DNA of 5,589 bases from Solobacterium sp. (GCA_016280695.1 JAEEHG010000157.1:1-5589); one strand, 5' to 3'. Shown: positions 1-5,390, counted from the first letter of the stretch. The notes: a model not told the origin generated them from the sequence alone. Translations and numbers: made by a program.

Positions 1-455
1 CTGTAGAGCCGGGAAAGATTGGCCACAGCTTTTCTGGCCACGGCATCAAATGTTTCCAGATTCAGCGGGTTGGCATAATGCGTGTAATCCTCATAGGTCG
101 TATGATACGTGATCACAATCGGCAGATTGAGCTGCCGGGCACAGATCCGGGCAAACATGCCGACACCGAATTCAGTCTGGGCGTGGATCAGGTCCAGATG
201 CAGTTTACGGATTTCATTGAGCGCGCGGATATGGAACGGGGTTGTCACAACATAACCGTAAAGCTGGGGTATCTCGATACCGCCCAGCCGCAGCACTTCG
301 TGCTTCTCATCCCAGCCGGTATCTTCATTCATGCCGGTGGCCACAACAAAGACATCGTGTCCGTGCCGGCGCAGTTCATCCTTCAGAATCCTTGTACTGT
401 TTGCCACGCCGTTGACATCAGGCGGGTATGTATCTGAAAACAATCCGATTCTCAT
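1..455 (-). CDS. GT4 glycosyltransferase, probable diacylglycerol alpha-glucosyltransferase (N-terminal part)
   Basis: The first 151 residues are visible; the C-terminal half, including the donor-sugar site, lies beyond the left window edge. The start MRIGLFSDTYPPDVNGVANS is the typical GT-B opening: a first beta strand followed by a glycine loop (Y10-P-P, N15-G-V). H91-A-Q-T-E-F-G-V-G and Y117-H-T-T-Y-E-D-Y continue the N-terminal acceptor domain. This pattern is common in GT4 enzymes of Bacillota and mollicutes that move glucose from UDP-glucose to diacylglycerol, making membrane glucolipids and lipoteichoic-acid anchors at the cytoplasmic face. The substrate is inferred from family resemblance; another GDP- or UDP-sugar GT4 cannot be excluded. 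ATG at 455 is chosen because an AAAGGAA SD (466-472) lies 10 bases upstream and a consensus-like promoter lies at 550-578. It is separated from the upstream ROK gene by a terminator, so it is its own transcription unit. Confidence 0.85.
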   Translation of the reverse strand, partial: MRIGLFSDTYPPDVNGVANSTRILKDELRRHGHDVFVVATGMNEDTGWDEKHEVLRLGGIEIPQLYGYVVTTPFHIRALNEIRKLHLDLIHAQTEFGVGMFARICARQLNLPIVITYHTTYEDYTHYANPLNLETFDAVARKAVANLSRLY

Positions 456-465
456 TGTTCTTCTG

Positions 466-472
466 TTCCTTT
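466..472 (-). promoter_or_regulatory. SD of the glycosyltransferase
   Basis: AAAGGAA on the minus strand lies 10 bases before the ATG at 455 and supports that start. Confidence 0.6.
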
Positions 473-549
473 CCGGCAGTCCATATAGGACCGGTGATGC
501 TCAATCAGAAAAGATGACCTGGCGTGGGTCACGAAAGCATCACGGAATT

Positions 550-578
550 ATTATACTTCATGCACCGCCCAGTGCCAA
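550..578 (-). promoter_or_regulatory. Sigma-A-type promoter of the glycosyltransferase
   Basis: On the minus strand a -35 TTGGCA (573-578) and a perfect -10 TATAAT (550-555) are separated by exactly 17 bases. The predicted transcription start is near 543, giving a leader of about 88 bases. A small inverted repeat (TGACC/GGTCA, 515-531) falls in the early leader. Confidence 0.75.
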
Positions 579-613
579 AACAGAAGTGCTGCCATGGCCC
601 TTATCAATTCCGG

Positions 614-646
614 AAAAAAAAGAACGGCCCCCTTACGGAAGCCGTT
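614..646 (-). terminator. Rho-independent terminator of the ROK glucokinase gene
   Basis: On the minus strand, about 10 bases after the ROK stop, AACGGCTTCC pairs with GGGGGCCGTT around a GTAA loop. This gives 10 base pairs, two of them G-T. One C and then eight consecutive T follow. The layout is canonical and separates the ROK gene from the downstream glycosyltransferase. Confidence 0.88.
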
Positions 647-655
647 GATGACTGC

Positions 656-1612
656 TCAGTAGCCGACCTTGGCCAGGGTAGCCGCGCCGATCATGCCGGC
701 GGTATTGCCGTGTTCCGCCCGGACAATCTCATATTCCTTCTTGAAGAAATTCTTTTCTTTGACACGCTGACGCAGCGGGGCCAGCAGGAATTCCCCGGCT
801 CCGGAAACACCGCCGCCGATGCCGATCACTTCCGGATCAAACAGCGCGATCAGCGAAGCGATGACCGTAGACAGGCTTTCAAGGTACGTATCAAACACCT
901 TCTCAGCATCCGGATCCTTTTCCCGCGCGCAGTCAATGACCATACGGGCATTGACCTTGTCCGGGTCCCCTTCGGCATATCTGGCCAGCAGGCCATCCGG
1001 ATTGCGGCGGACCAGTTCCCTGCCCTGATTGACCAGCCAGGTCGCCGCACACAGTGTCTCCGCACAGCCCCGGCTGCCGCAGGTGCAGACCAGGTCACCG
1101 TGCATGTCAACAACGAAATGCCCCGGTTCCACACCGTTGCCGTTGCCGCCGCGGAAAATCCTGCCGTTCAGGATAATCCCGCCGCCGAGGCCCGTGCCAA
1201 GGGTCAGCAGGATTGCCGTCTTATGACCGGTGAAAACACCGTTGTTCAGCTCGGCCATGGCGGCTATATCGGCATCATTGCCCAGCGTAACTGTCTGGTC
1301 CGGGAACAGCTTTTCCACTTCCGCCTTCAGCGGGGCATTGTGAAAGCCGAGATTGTAGGCATCAAGCACCATGGACATATCCGGTGAGATACTGCCCGGC
1401 ACACAGACGCCGATGCCGCCCAGAGAAGCAGCTGGAATGCCGATCTCCGCGCACAGGCTGTCAACGGACCTGCGGATATCTTCGGCTGTCCCCGTTACAC
1501 CCCTTGCATGTGGAAACGGGCAGCTCATGTCTGCCAGAAGTTTTCCGCTGTCTCCGTCCATCAGACCGCTTTTAATCGTCGTCCCGCCGATATCGATGCC
1601 AGCATAAATCAT
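656..1612 (-). CDS. glcK: ROK-family glucokinase
   Basis: This is a complete 318-residue protein, the normal length for bacterial ROK sugar kinases. It phosphorylates glucose (or a related hexose) with ATP in the cytoplasm, feeding glycolysis and UDP-glucose synthesis. Visible motifs: phosphate-binding D7-I-G-G-T-T; G111-N-D-A with D113 as the likely catalytic base; glycine loop L138-G-T-G-L-G-G-G; sugar-binding E162-P-G-H; and the ROK zinc site formed by H165 with C176-T-C-G-S-R-G-C183 followed by A-E. The adenine-side motif I263-G-I-G-G-G-V lies near the C terminus. All key residues are present, so it should be active. The start is supported by AAAGGGG (1623-1629) 10 bases upstream. It is flanked by its own promoter (1652-1660) and terminator (614-646), so it is monocistronic. 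Glucose specificity rather than N-acetylmannosamine or fructose is inferred from resemblance to Bacillota GlcK. Confidence 0.92.
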   Translation of the reverse strand: MIYAGIDIGGTTIKSGLMDGDSGKLLADMSCPFPHARGVTGTAEDIRRSVDSLCAEIGIPAASLGGIGVCVPGSISPDMSMVLDAYNLGFHNAPLKAEVEKLFPDQTVTLGNDADIAAMAELNNGVFTGHKTAILLTLGTGLGGGIILNGRIFRGGNGNGVEPGHFVVDMHGDLVCTCGSRGCAETLCAATWLVNQGRELVRRNPDGLLARYAEGDPDKVNARMVIDCAREKDPDAEKVFDTYLESLSTVIASLIALFDPEVIGIGGGVSGAGEFLLAPLRQRVKEKNFFKKEYEIVRAEHGNTAGMIGAATLAKVGY

Positions 1613-1622
1613 AATTATTCAT

Positions 1623-1629
1623 CCCCTTT
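1623..1629 (-). promoter_or_regulatory. SD of the glucokinase gene
   Basis: AAAGGGG on the minus strand lies 10 bases before the ATG at 1612 and fixes the start MIYAGIDIGG. Confidence 0.65.
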
Positions 1630-1651
1630 GATGTAACCGTTTGTAAGATAA

Positions 1652-1660
1652 ATTATATCA
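1652..1660 (-). promoter_or_regulatory. Extended -10 promoter of the glucokinase gene
   Basis: TGATATAAT on the minus strand is a perfect extended -10 (TGn + TATAAT). No good -35 is seen 16-18 bases further upstream, which is usual for extended -10 promoters. The predicted start is near 1645, giving a short leader of about 33 bases. Confidence 0.65.
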
Positions 1661-1689
1661 GAGAAAATTTATGCTTACACCGGAACGTG

Positions 1690-1711
1690 AAAAAAAGGGC
1701 TTAACCCTTTT
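1690..1711 (-). terminator. Rho-independent terminator of yneF
   Basis: Minus-strand AAAAGGG (1705-1711) pairs with CCCTTTT (1693-1699) around a TTAAG loop. The arm continues into a run of seven T (1690-1696). It begins about 12 bases after the yneF stop. Confidence 0.82.
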
Positions 1712-1723
1712 ATTCAAACACTT

Positions 1724-1939
1724 CTACTTCTGTCCCATGGAACGCATAACCTGACGGATCTGTGCCTCGCTCGGCTTGCGGCCCATCTGCAGGAACATTG
1801 CCCGGATCATCTTTTCCGTTACCGGAGGATTTTCCGCAATCTGCTTTTCGAAGTTCTTCTTGGTGAAATAATAGCAGATCAGCGCCCCGACAACACCACC
1901 GGCAACAAACCATAACAGAGAAGACCAAAATTCTGTCAT
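1724..1939 (-). CDS. yneF: YneF family (UPF0154) small membrane protein
   Basis: This is a 71-residue protein. A hydrophobic N-terminal segment (about residues 5-23, W-S-S-L-L-W-F-V-A-G-G-V-V-G-A-L-I-C-Y) should cross the membrane once. A basic, soluble tail follows. The N-P-P-V-T-E-K-M-I-R-A-M block, then Q-M-G-R-K-P-S-E, then I-R-Q-V-M-R-S-M is the diagnostic signature of UPF0154 and closely parallels B. subtilis YneF. The molecular function of the family is unknown. The reading frame is open to an ATG at 1996, but the true start is taken as 1939. AAAGGTGG (1947-1954) sits 7 bases before it, and the promoter -10 (1968-1973) lies inside the longer version. It is transcribed divergently from the D-Ala-D-Ala carboxypeptidase gene and ends in its own terminator. 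Confidence 0.93.
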   Translation of the reverse strand: MTEFWSSLLWFVAGGVVGALICYYFTKKNFEKQIAENPPVTEKMIRAMFLQMGRKPSEAQIRQVMRSMGQK

Positions 1940-1946
1940 TCTGACA

Positions 1947-1954
1947 CCACCTTT
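1947..1954 (-). promoter_or_regulatory. SD that decides the yneF start
   Basis: AAAGGTGG lies 7 bases before the ATG at 1939, a near-ideal match and spacing. It selects this start over the ATG at 1996. Confidence 0.8.
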
Positions 1955-1967
1955 ACTAAACAGCAAC

Positions 1968-1996
1968 ATTCTAATATTTTCCCGGTCTGATTGCAA
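1968..1996 (-). promoter_or_regulatory. Sigma-A-type promoter of yneF
   Basis: On the minus strand -35 TTGCAA (1991-1996) and -10 TAGAAT (1968-1973) are separated by 17 bases. The predicted start is near 1961, giving a leader of only about 22 bases. Confidence 0.68.
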
Positions 1997-2023
1997 GCCG
2001 GCACCATCGCTTCCGCTTTCTTA

Positions 2024-2045
2024 CGGGATTCTTAAATGATTCCCG
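2024..2045. repeat. Imperfect 22-bp dyad over the carboxypeptidase promoter, candidate operator
   Basis: CGGGATTC (2024-2031) and GATTCCCG (2038-2045) are inverted copies with one mismatch around TTAAAT. The right arm overlaps the putative -35 (2036-2041) of the divergent plus-strand promoter. There is no T run after it on either strand, so a protein-binding site is more likely than a terminator. Confidence 0.4.
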
Positions 2046-2064
2046 CAGATGATTCATGTATAAT
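2036..2064 (+). promoter_or_regulatory. Promoter of the D-Ala-D-Ala carboxypeptidase gene, positioned for a leaderless mRNA
   Basis: A perfect -10 TATAAT lies at 2059-2064. A weak -35 (ATGATT, 2036-2041) lies 17 bases upstream. The usual start, about seven bases after the -10, coincides with the A of the ATG at 2071. No SD-like sequence precedes that ATG. Confidence 0.55.
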
Positions 2065-2070
2065 TCAGTC

Positions 2071-3345
2071 ATGAAACTGAAGAGAATTCTTACTGTTTTT
2101 TTCTGTCTGCTGTTCGTTCTGACCGGTATGATCCCGGCCGGTGCCGCTGAATATCCGGAAATCGACAGTACCTGCATCTTTCTGCAGGATATCAATACCG
2201 GCCAGATTCTCTGGCAGGAAAATTCTGATGTGCGCATCTTTCCGGCTTCGCTGACCAAGATGATGTCCGAGATCATTGCCATTGAAGCCCTTGATCCGGA
2301 AGAAACCGTCACCATTACCTCGGATATGCTGGCCGGGCTGGCAGAAGCCAATGCCACGGTGGCGGGTTTTCAGGCCGGGGATACGCCGACCGTGCTGGAC
2401 CTGCTGTACGGCACTGCCCTGCCCTCCGGCGCGGACTGCGTCAATGCCCTGGCGGCGGCTGTTGACGGCTCGGTGGAAGCGTTTGTGGCCCATATGAACC
2501 GGAAAGCGGCAGAGCTGGGCATGACCCATACCCACTTTGTCAACCCGACCGGCCTGCATGATGACAATCATTACAGCACCTGTGAAGACCTGGCGCTGCT
2601 GTTTACATACTGCCTGCAGAATGATCTTTATGTACAGATCCTGCAGAGTGAACGCTATATATCCTCCCCGGTGGCCTCAGCCCCGGCGGGTGTGATGATG
2701 CGCTCGACTTCGCTGTCGTTTGTGCATGATGGGATCTTCGATATTCCCGGCTATCTTGGCGGCAAGACCGGTTTTACCTACCCGGCCGGCCGGTGTCTGG
2801 CTGCGCTTGACGAAATGAACGGCATGCGGCTGATCTGCATTCTCTGTCACGGTCCGGAAGACCAGGGTGCCCTGCGGGATGCCGGTACGGTCTTCCGCTG
2901 GCTGCAGGATGCCTACCGGAATTATGCCCTGGTGGAGCCGGGCATGGCGGTTGGTGACGTAGCCGTGCAGGACTGTCCCGACATGGAAAGCTATACGCTT
3001 TATACGGAAGGCACCATGCACATGGACCTGCCGGCGGAAACCGCAGTCCGCTACGTGAGTGACCTGCCGGATACACTGGCTGCCCCGGTCACTGCCGGCA
3101 CGGCGGCCGGAACCCTGCATGTCCTGGCTGATGACCGGGAGGTCTACAGTGAAACCCTGTATGTCAGAGATGATCTGCGCTTCAGCCGGCGCATGTATCT
3201 GGTCCGCAACATCAAGGCCTTCTGGCAGGCGCATGGTACCGCAGTCAAGATATGTACAGGCGGTCTGTTCCTGCTGTATATCCTGCTGCAGAGCCGGAAG
3301 AAGCGCCGCAGAAAACGGCGCAGAAGAAGAAAGTCAGGGCACTGA
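2071..3345 (+). CDS. D-alanyl-D-alanine carboxypeptidase (low-molecular-weight PBP, peptidase S11)
   Basis: This 424-residue penicillin-binding protein is predicted to remove the terminal D-Ala from peptidoglycan stem peptides outside the membrane. Starting at the ATG at 2071, residues 1-25 form a signal peptide (basic K-L-K-R, hydrophobic core, A-G-A cleavage site). S60-L-T-K carries the acylated serine and general-base lysine. S119-G-A stands where S-x-N is expected. K232-T-G is the third motif. N158-P-T-G-L-H is also typical of the family. After the peptidase domain comes a PBP5-like C-terminal domain, then a membrane segment (about 392-407). The tail is very basic (S-R-K-K-R-R-R-K and more R/K), and most likely cytoplasmic. 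Many relatives use an amphipathic helix instead. An in-frame ATG at 2056 is possible, but the -10 box overlaps it. B. subtilis DacF/DacA are the nearest familiar relatives; the exact orthologue is not assigned. Confidence 0.92.
   Translation: MKLKRILTVFFCLLFVLTGMIPAGAAEYPEIDSTCIFLQDINTGQILWQENSDVRIFPASLTKMMSEIIAIEALDPEETVTITSDMLAGLAEANATVAGFQAGDTPTVLDLLYGTALPSGADCVNALAAAVDGSVEAFVAHMNRKAAELGMTHTHFVNPTGLHDDNHYSTCEDLALLFTYCLQNDLYVQILQSERYISSPVASAPAGVMMRSTSLSFVHDGIFDIPGYLGGKTGFTYPAGRCLAALDEMNGMRLICILCHGPEDQGALRDAGTVFRWLQDAYRNYALVEPGMAVGDVAVQDCPDMESYTLYTEGTMHMDLPAETAVRYVSDLPDTLAAPVTAGTAAGTLHVLADDREVYSETLYVRDDLRFSRRMYLVRNIKAFWQAHGTAVKICTGGLFLLYILLQSRKKRRRKRRRRRKSGH
3303..3321 (+). repeat. Hairpin within the 3' end of the carboxypeptidase gene
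   Basis: GCGCCG (3303-3308) and CGGCGC (3316-3321) form a 6-bp GC-only stem around CAGAAAA, inside the codons of the basic tail. It may simply follow from Arg codon choice. Confidence 0.3.
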
Positions 3346-3354
3346 GCCCTGACT
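3332..3354 (+). repeat. Perfect hairpin enclosing the carboxypeptidase stop codon
   Basis: AGTCAGGGC (3332-3340) and GCCCTGACT (3346-3354) form a perfect 9-bp stem, and the 5-base loop ACTGA contains the TGA stop. No T run follows, so it is not itself a classical terminator. It precedes the real terminator by 13 bases. Confidence 0.6.
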
Positions 3355-3367
3355 CTCCCGGCTTATT

Positions 3368-3406
3368 GCCGGAAACCAGAGCATTTAACTGGTTTCCGGC
3401 TTTTTT
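3368..3406 (+). terminator. Rho-independent terminator of the carboxypeptidase gene
   Basis: GCCGGAAACCAG (3368-3379) and CTGGTTTCCGGC (3389-3400) form a perfect 12-bp stem around a 9-base loop, followed directly by six T. On the minus strand there is no T run after the hairpin, so termination of the convergent sirtuin transcript here would be weaker. Confidence 0.92.
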
Positions 3407-3443
3407 GTACAGTTTCATCACCTACCGGTAACTGAAAATTGTT

Positions 3444-4517
3444 TTATAACCTATTCCCGCTTTCATCACTGCCGTTTGGTGTTTTCACTGCACTGTCTGC
3501 GATCCCGGAAGATTCTGCCGGCCTGTCACACAAAAGGCGTTTTATCACTTCCGCGCTGTCGCCGTCGATACAGATGGACTGTTTTTCAATCTGCACCGGG
3601 CAGTATGCTTCATTGAAATTCAGACAGGCGTATACCGCCTTCGGGTTATCATTTGTCATCTGCCAGAAAGGATACTTGCAGATAACCGGTGTATTCATCC
3701 CGATCCCGATCTCCAGATAAAGAACATGGAGATTCTCGTGCCTTCTCAAGAAATCGGCATAGGCCGCTGACGCCCTTTTCCATCCTTCATCTTCCACGAA
3801 GGTATCGTCCGAACGCAGATTCATTGTCACACTCGAACCGTCATCCGGACATCTTGGTATAAGCTCTGCCGGGATCCGCATCAACAGGGTTCCGTCCTGC
3901 GGCGGCTGGAAGACATTTTCAGAATCCCTTATGAACCCCTGCGCTGCCATCGCCTCCATGACCCACTCCTCGTTGTCATAGGTTTTCCGGATCTTCGGAT
4001 TCACGCTTTGAAACAGGCCGTAATCCCCCTGTGTGTAGAAGAGCCGTTTTTTGTCAAAGCCGGCCGTCTGAAACTGATGATCAACATTCGTTGTGATCAC
4101 GAAATAGTCTTTCCCCTGCAGTAGTGACAGGAGATCTTTATAGACAGATTTCGGAGCCGGAACATAGCGGTTATAGTAAATAAGTCTGGCCCACCAGGCC
4201 CAGCGGATCTCCGCATCCGGGAAAGGATAGAAGCCCCCGGAGTACATATCCCTGATACCAAATTTTTCCACAAAATCCCCGAAGTACTTCTCAAACCGCT
4301 CGCCATTATAGATAAAACCTGCTGCTGCAGAAAGGCCTGCCCCGGCTCCGACCACAATGGCATCAGCTGTCTCGATTTCGTTTTTCAGTTTTGCGACAGC
4401 TTCCTCCCGGGGAAATCCACCCATGCTAATACCGCCGCGAAAATTGCGGACTGCCTGAATTCCCCTGTTGATCGACTCCAGATATCCATTCGGAAGTTCA
4501 CAGTAATTCTGCTTCAT
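3444..4517 (-). CDS. Class M sirtuin (SirTM-like), protein ADP-ribosyltransferase
   Basis: This is a 357-residue Sir2-fold protein. It shows the NAD-binding loop G57-A-G-A-G-L-S-A-A-A-G-F, T142-T-N-V-D-H, T162-Q-G-D-Y-G with Q163 where classical sirtuins have the catalytic His, and G271-I-G-M-N-T-P with Y-P-F-W. The Gln exchange and the partner macrodomain gene mark class M sirtuins. Characterised members transfer ADP-ribose from NAD+ to a lipoylated GcvH-like protein. The zinc module is degenerate: the usual C-x3-C is S171/K175, and the C-x2-C is C223/D226. The start at 4517 overlaps the macrodomain gene by 20 bases and has GAGGA 11 bases upstream, suggesting translational coupling. The frame is open to ATG at 4547, and ATG at 4424 (residue 32) would give a core-only protein. 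The last 25 residues are Ser/Gly/Asp-rich and look disordered. Target here unknown. Confidence 0.88.
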   Translation of the reverse strand: MKQNYCELPNGYLESINRGIQAVRNFRGGISMGGFPREEAVAKLKNEIETADAIVVGAGAGLSAAAGFIYNGERFEKYFGDFVEKFGIRDMYSGGFYPFPDAEIRWAWWARLIYYNRYVPAPKSVYKDLLSLLQGKDYFVITTNVDHQFQTAGFDKKRLFYTQGDYGLFQSVNPKIRKTYDNEEWVMEAMAAQGFIRDSENVFQPPQDGTLLMRIPAELIPRCPDDGSSVTMNLRSDDTFVEDEGWKRASAAYADFLRRHENLHVLYLEIGIGMNTPVICKYPFWQMTNDNPKAVYACLNFNEAYCPVQIEKQSICIDGDSAEVIKRLLCDRPAESSGIADSAVKTPNGSDESGNRL

Positions 4518-5331
4518 AGTATGCTTTATCCTCATCTTTGAAAACATTGAAAATCACTCTTTCCATGGCAGCCGGATGAGACGAAATCCAGTCTGTCACA
4601 GTTCTGACCGCAAGCTCGGCAGCCCGTTTGTTCGGAAAGCGGAATACCCCGGTGGAAATGCAGCAGAAGGCAACGGAACGAATATCGTTTTGCAGGCACA
4701 TGTCGAGTGTGTTTCTGTAACAGTCGGAAAGGTCCTGCTCCAGTTCCTCCGTCAATCTGCCCGTCACAACCGGCCCGACGATATGGATAACCTTCTTCGC
4801 CGGAAGATTATAACCATTCGTCAGCATTGGAACTGCGGTCGGCTGTTCATAGTCATTGCCGTATTGCAGGCGCAGCTGATTCATCTGCCGGCTGCATTCG
4901 GCCCGAAGCTGTATTCCGGCAAAGGTATGGATACAGTTATCAATGCAGGTATGCATCGGGATAAAGCATCCGAGCATCTGCGAATTGGCGGCATTCACGA
5001 CAGCGTCAACCGAAAGCCTTGTGATATCGCCCTGCCAGATGGAAAGCTGATCGGCATAAGCGTGAGTGCTGCCCCGTTCAGCAAGCGTCGGGATATCGTC
5101 CAACCCGACGATTCCGTTCTCCCGGATGCGCTCCTTCAGGTACTCATCCTGAATCCGCAGAACAGCCGGCGGCATCATCTTCGGCATCCGGATATTCATC
5201 AGTGAGCGAAGGATGCGTCTCTTGCCGTCCGTATCAACCGGTGTCTGCAGGTTTCTGTACTGAACAGAATCAGCCTTGAATTCTTCAACGAGGAAATCCA
5301 GCCGTTGATCCTGCGTTTTTCTTCCTTTCAT
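4498..5331 (-). CDS. Zinc-dependent macrodomain protein, probable ADP-ribosylhydrolase
   Basis: This 277-residue protein is predicted to remove ADP-ribose from proteins modified by the partner sirtuin. Residues 1-90 are the extension typical of bacterial Zn-macrodomains (R42-S-L-M-N-I-R-M-P, Q61-D-E). The macrodomain runs from about 94 to the end: G101-D-I-T, the ADP-ribose-binding N113-A-A-N, then G121-C-F-I-P-M-H-T-C-I-D-N, in which C122, H127 and C129 match the zinc ligands of the family. The second ADP-ribose loop is I225-S-T-G-V-F-R-F-P. All key residues are intact, so activity is expected. ATG at 5331 is preceded by AAAGAAGG (5339-5346) at 7 bases. It is the first gene of a two-gene operon, with its stop 20 bases inside the sirtuin gene. 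In Staphylococcus and Streptococcus the same pair sits with GcvH-L and LplA2, neither of which is visible here. Confidence 0.92.
   Translation of the reverse strand: MKGRKTQDQRLDFLVEEFKADSVQYRNLQTPVDTDGKRRILRSLMNIRMPKMMPPAVLRIQDEYLKERIRENGIVGLDDIPTLAERGSTHAYADQLSIWQGDITRLSVDAVVNAANSQMLGCFIPMHTCIDNCIHTFAGIQLRAECSRQMNQLRLQYGNDYEQPTAVPMLTNGYNLPAKKVIHIVGPVVTGRLTEELEQDLSDCYRNTLDMCLQNDIRSVAFCCISTGVFRFPNKRAAELAVRTVTDWISSHPAAMERVIFNVFKDEDKAYYEAELL
4528..4533 (-). promoter_or_regulatory. Candidate SD of the sirtuin gene, inside the macrodomain gene
   Basis: GAGGAT on the minus strand lies about 10-11 bases before the ATG at 4517. The alternative ATGs at 4535 and 4547 lack a comparable sequence, so this site favours 4517. 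The spacing is rather long. Confidence 0.45.
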
Positions 5332-5338
5332 TTAAATA

Positions 5339-5346
5339 CCTTCTTT
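5339..5346 (-). promoter_or_regulatory. SD of the macrodomain gene
   Basis: AAAGAAGG lies 7 bases before the ATG at 5331, with good match and spacing. Confidence 0.7.
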
Positions 5347-5365
5347 CTGCCGCTCCTCACGGCAG
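5347..5365 (-). repeat. Hairpin just upstream of the macrodomain SD
   Basis: CTGCCG/CGGCAG (5347-5352 and 5360-5365) form a 6-bp stem. On the minus strand the 7-base loop reads TGAGGAG and is itself SD-like. It abuts the real SD at 5339-5346, so it could influence ribosome loading. Confidence 0.45.
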
Positions 5366-5376
5366 TTCTGCAAACC

Positions 5377-5390
5377 GTGCAGCCATGCAC
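5377..5390 (-). repeat. Small hairpin in the operon leader
   Basis: GTGCA (5377-5381) and TGCAC (5386-5390) form a 5-bp stem with a 4-base loop. Confidence 0.3.

Noticed and set aside
78..437. 119-codon open frame on the plus strand at the left edge
   Set aside because: It is antisense to the truncated glycosyltransferase, whose N terminus is clearly recognisable and has its own promoter and SD.
556..580. CIRCE-like heat-shock element at the glycosyltransferase promoter
   Set aside because: The TTGGCACT half resembles the left arm only; there is no matching GAGTGCTAA arm at 9-base spacing.
524..1387. 287-codon open frame on the plus strand
   Set aside because: It lies antisense to the ROK glucokinase, whose motifs are complete. 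The antisense translation shows no recognisable domain and is rich in residues expected from mirrored GC-rich codons.
1940..1996. Longer yneF with 19 extra N-terminal residues
   Set aside because: The extra codons overlap the promoter -35/-10 and the SD, and the family begins with the membrane segment.
2065..3234. Two long minus-strand open frames (2065-2571 and 2677-3234)
   Set aside because: Both are antisense to the carboxypeptidase gene, which has a signal peptide and active-site motifs. The His/Arg/Gln-rich translations are typical shadows.
3332..3354. Stop-codon hairpin as a Rho-independent terminator
   Set aside because: The stem is followed by CTCCCGG rather than a T run; the hairpin at 3368-3400 fits far better.
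3990..4007. Frameshift or sequencing error explaining the missing sirtuin cysteines
   Set aside because: Conserved sequence is in the same frame directly before (Y-G-L-F-Q) and after (T-Y-D-N-E) with no length change, so substitutions rather than indels are seen.
4576..5205. 209-codon open frame on the plus strand
   Set aside because: It is antisense to the Zn-macrodomain gene, has no good ribosome site and no domain signature.
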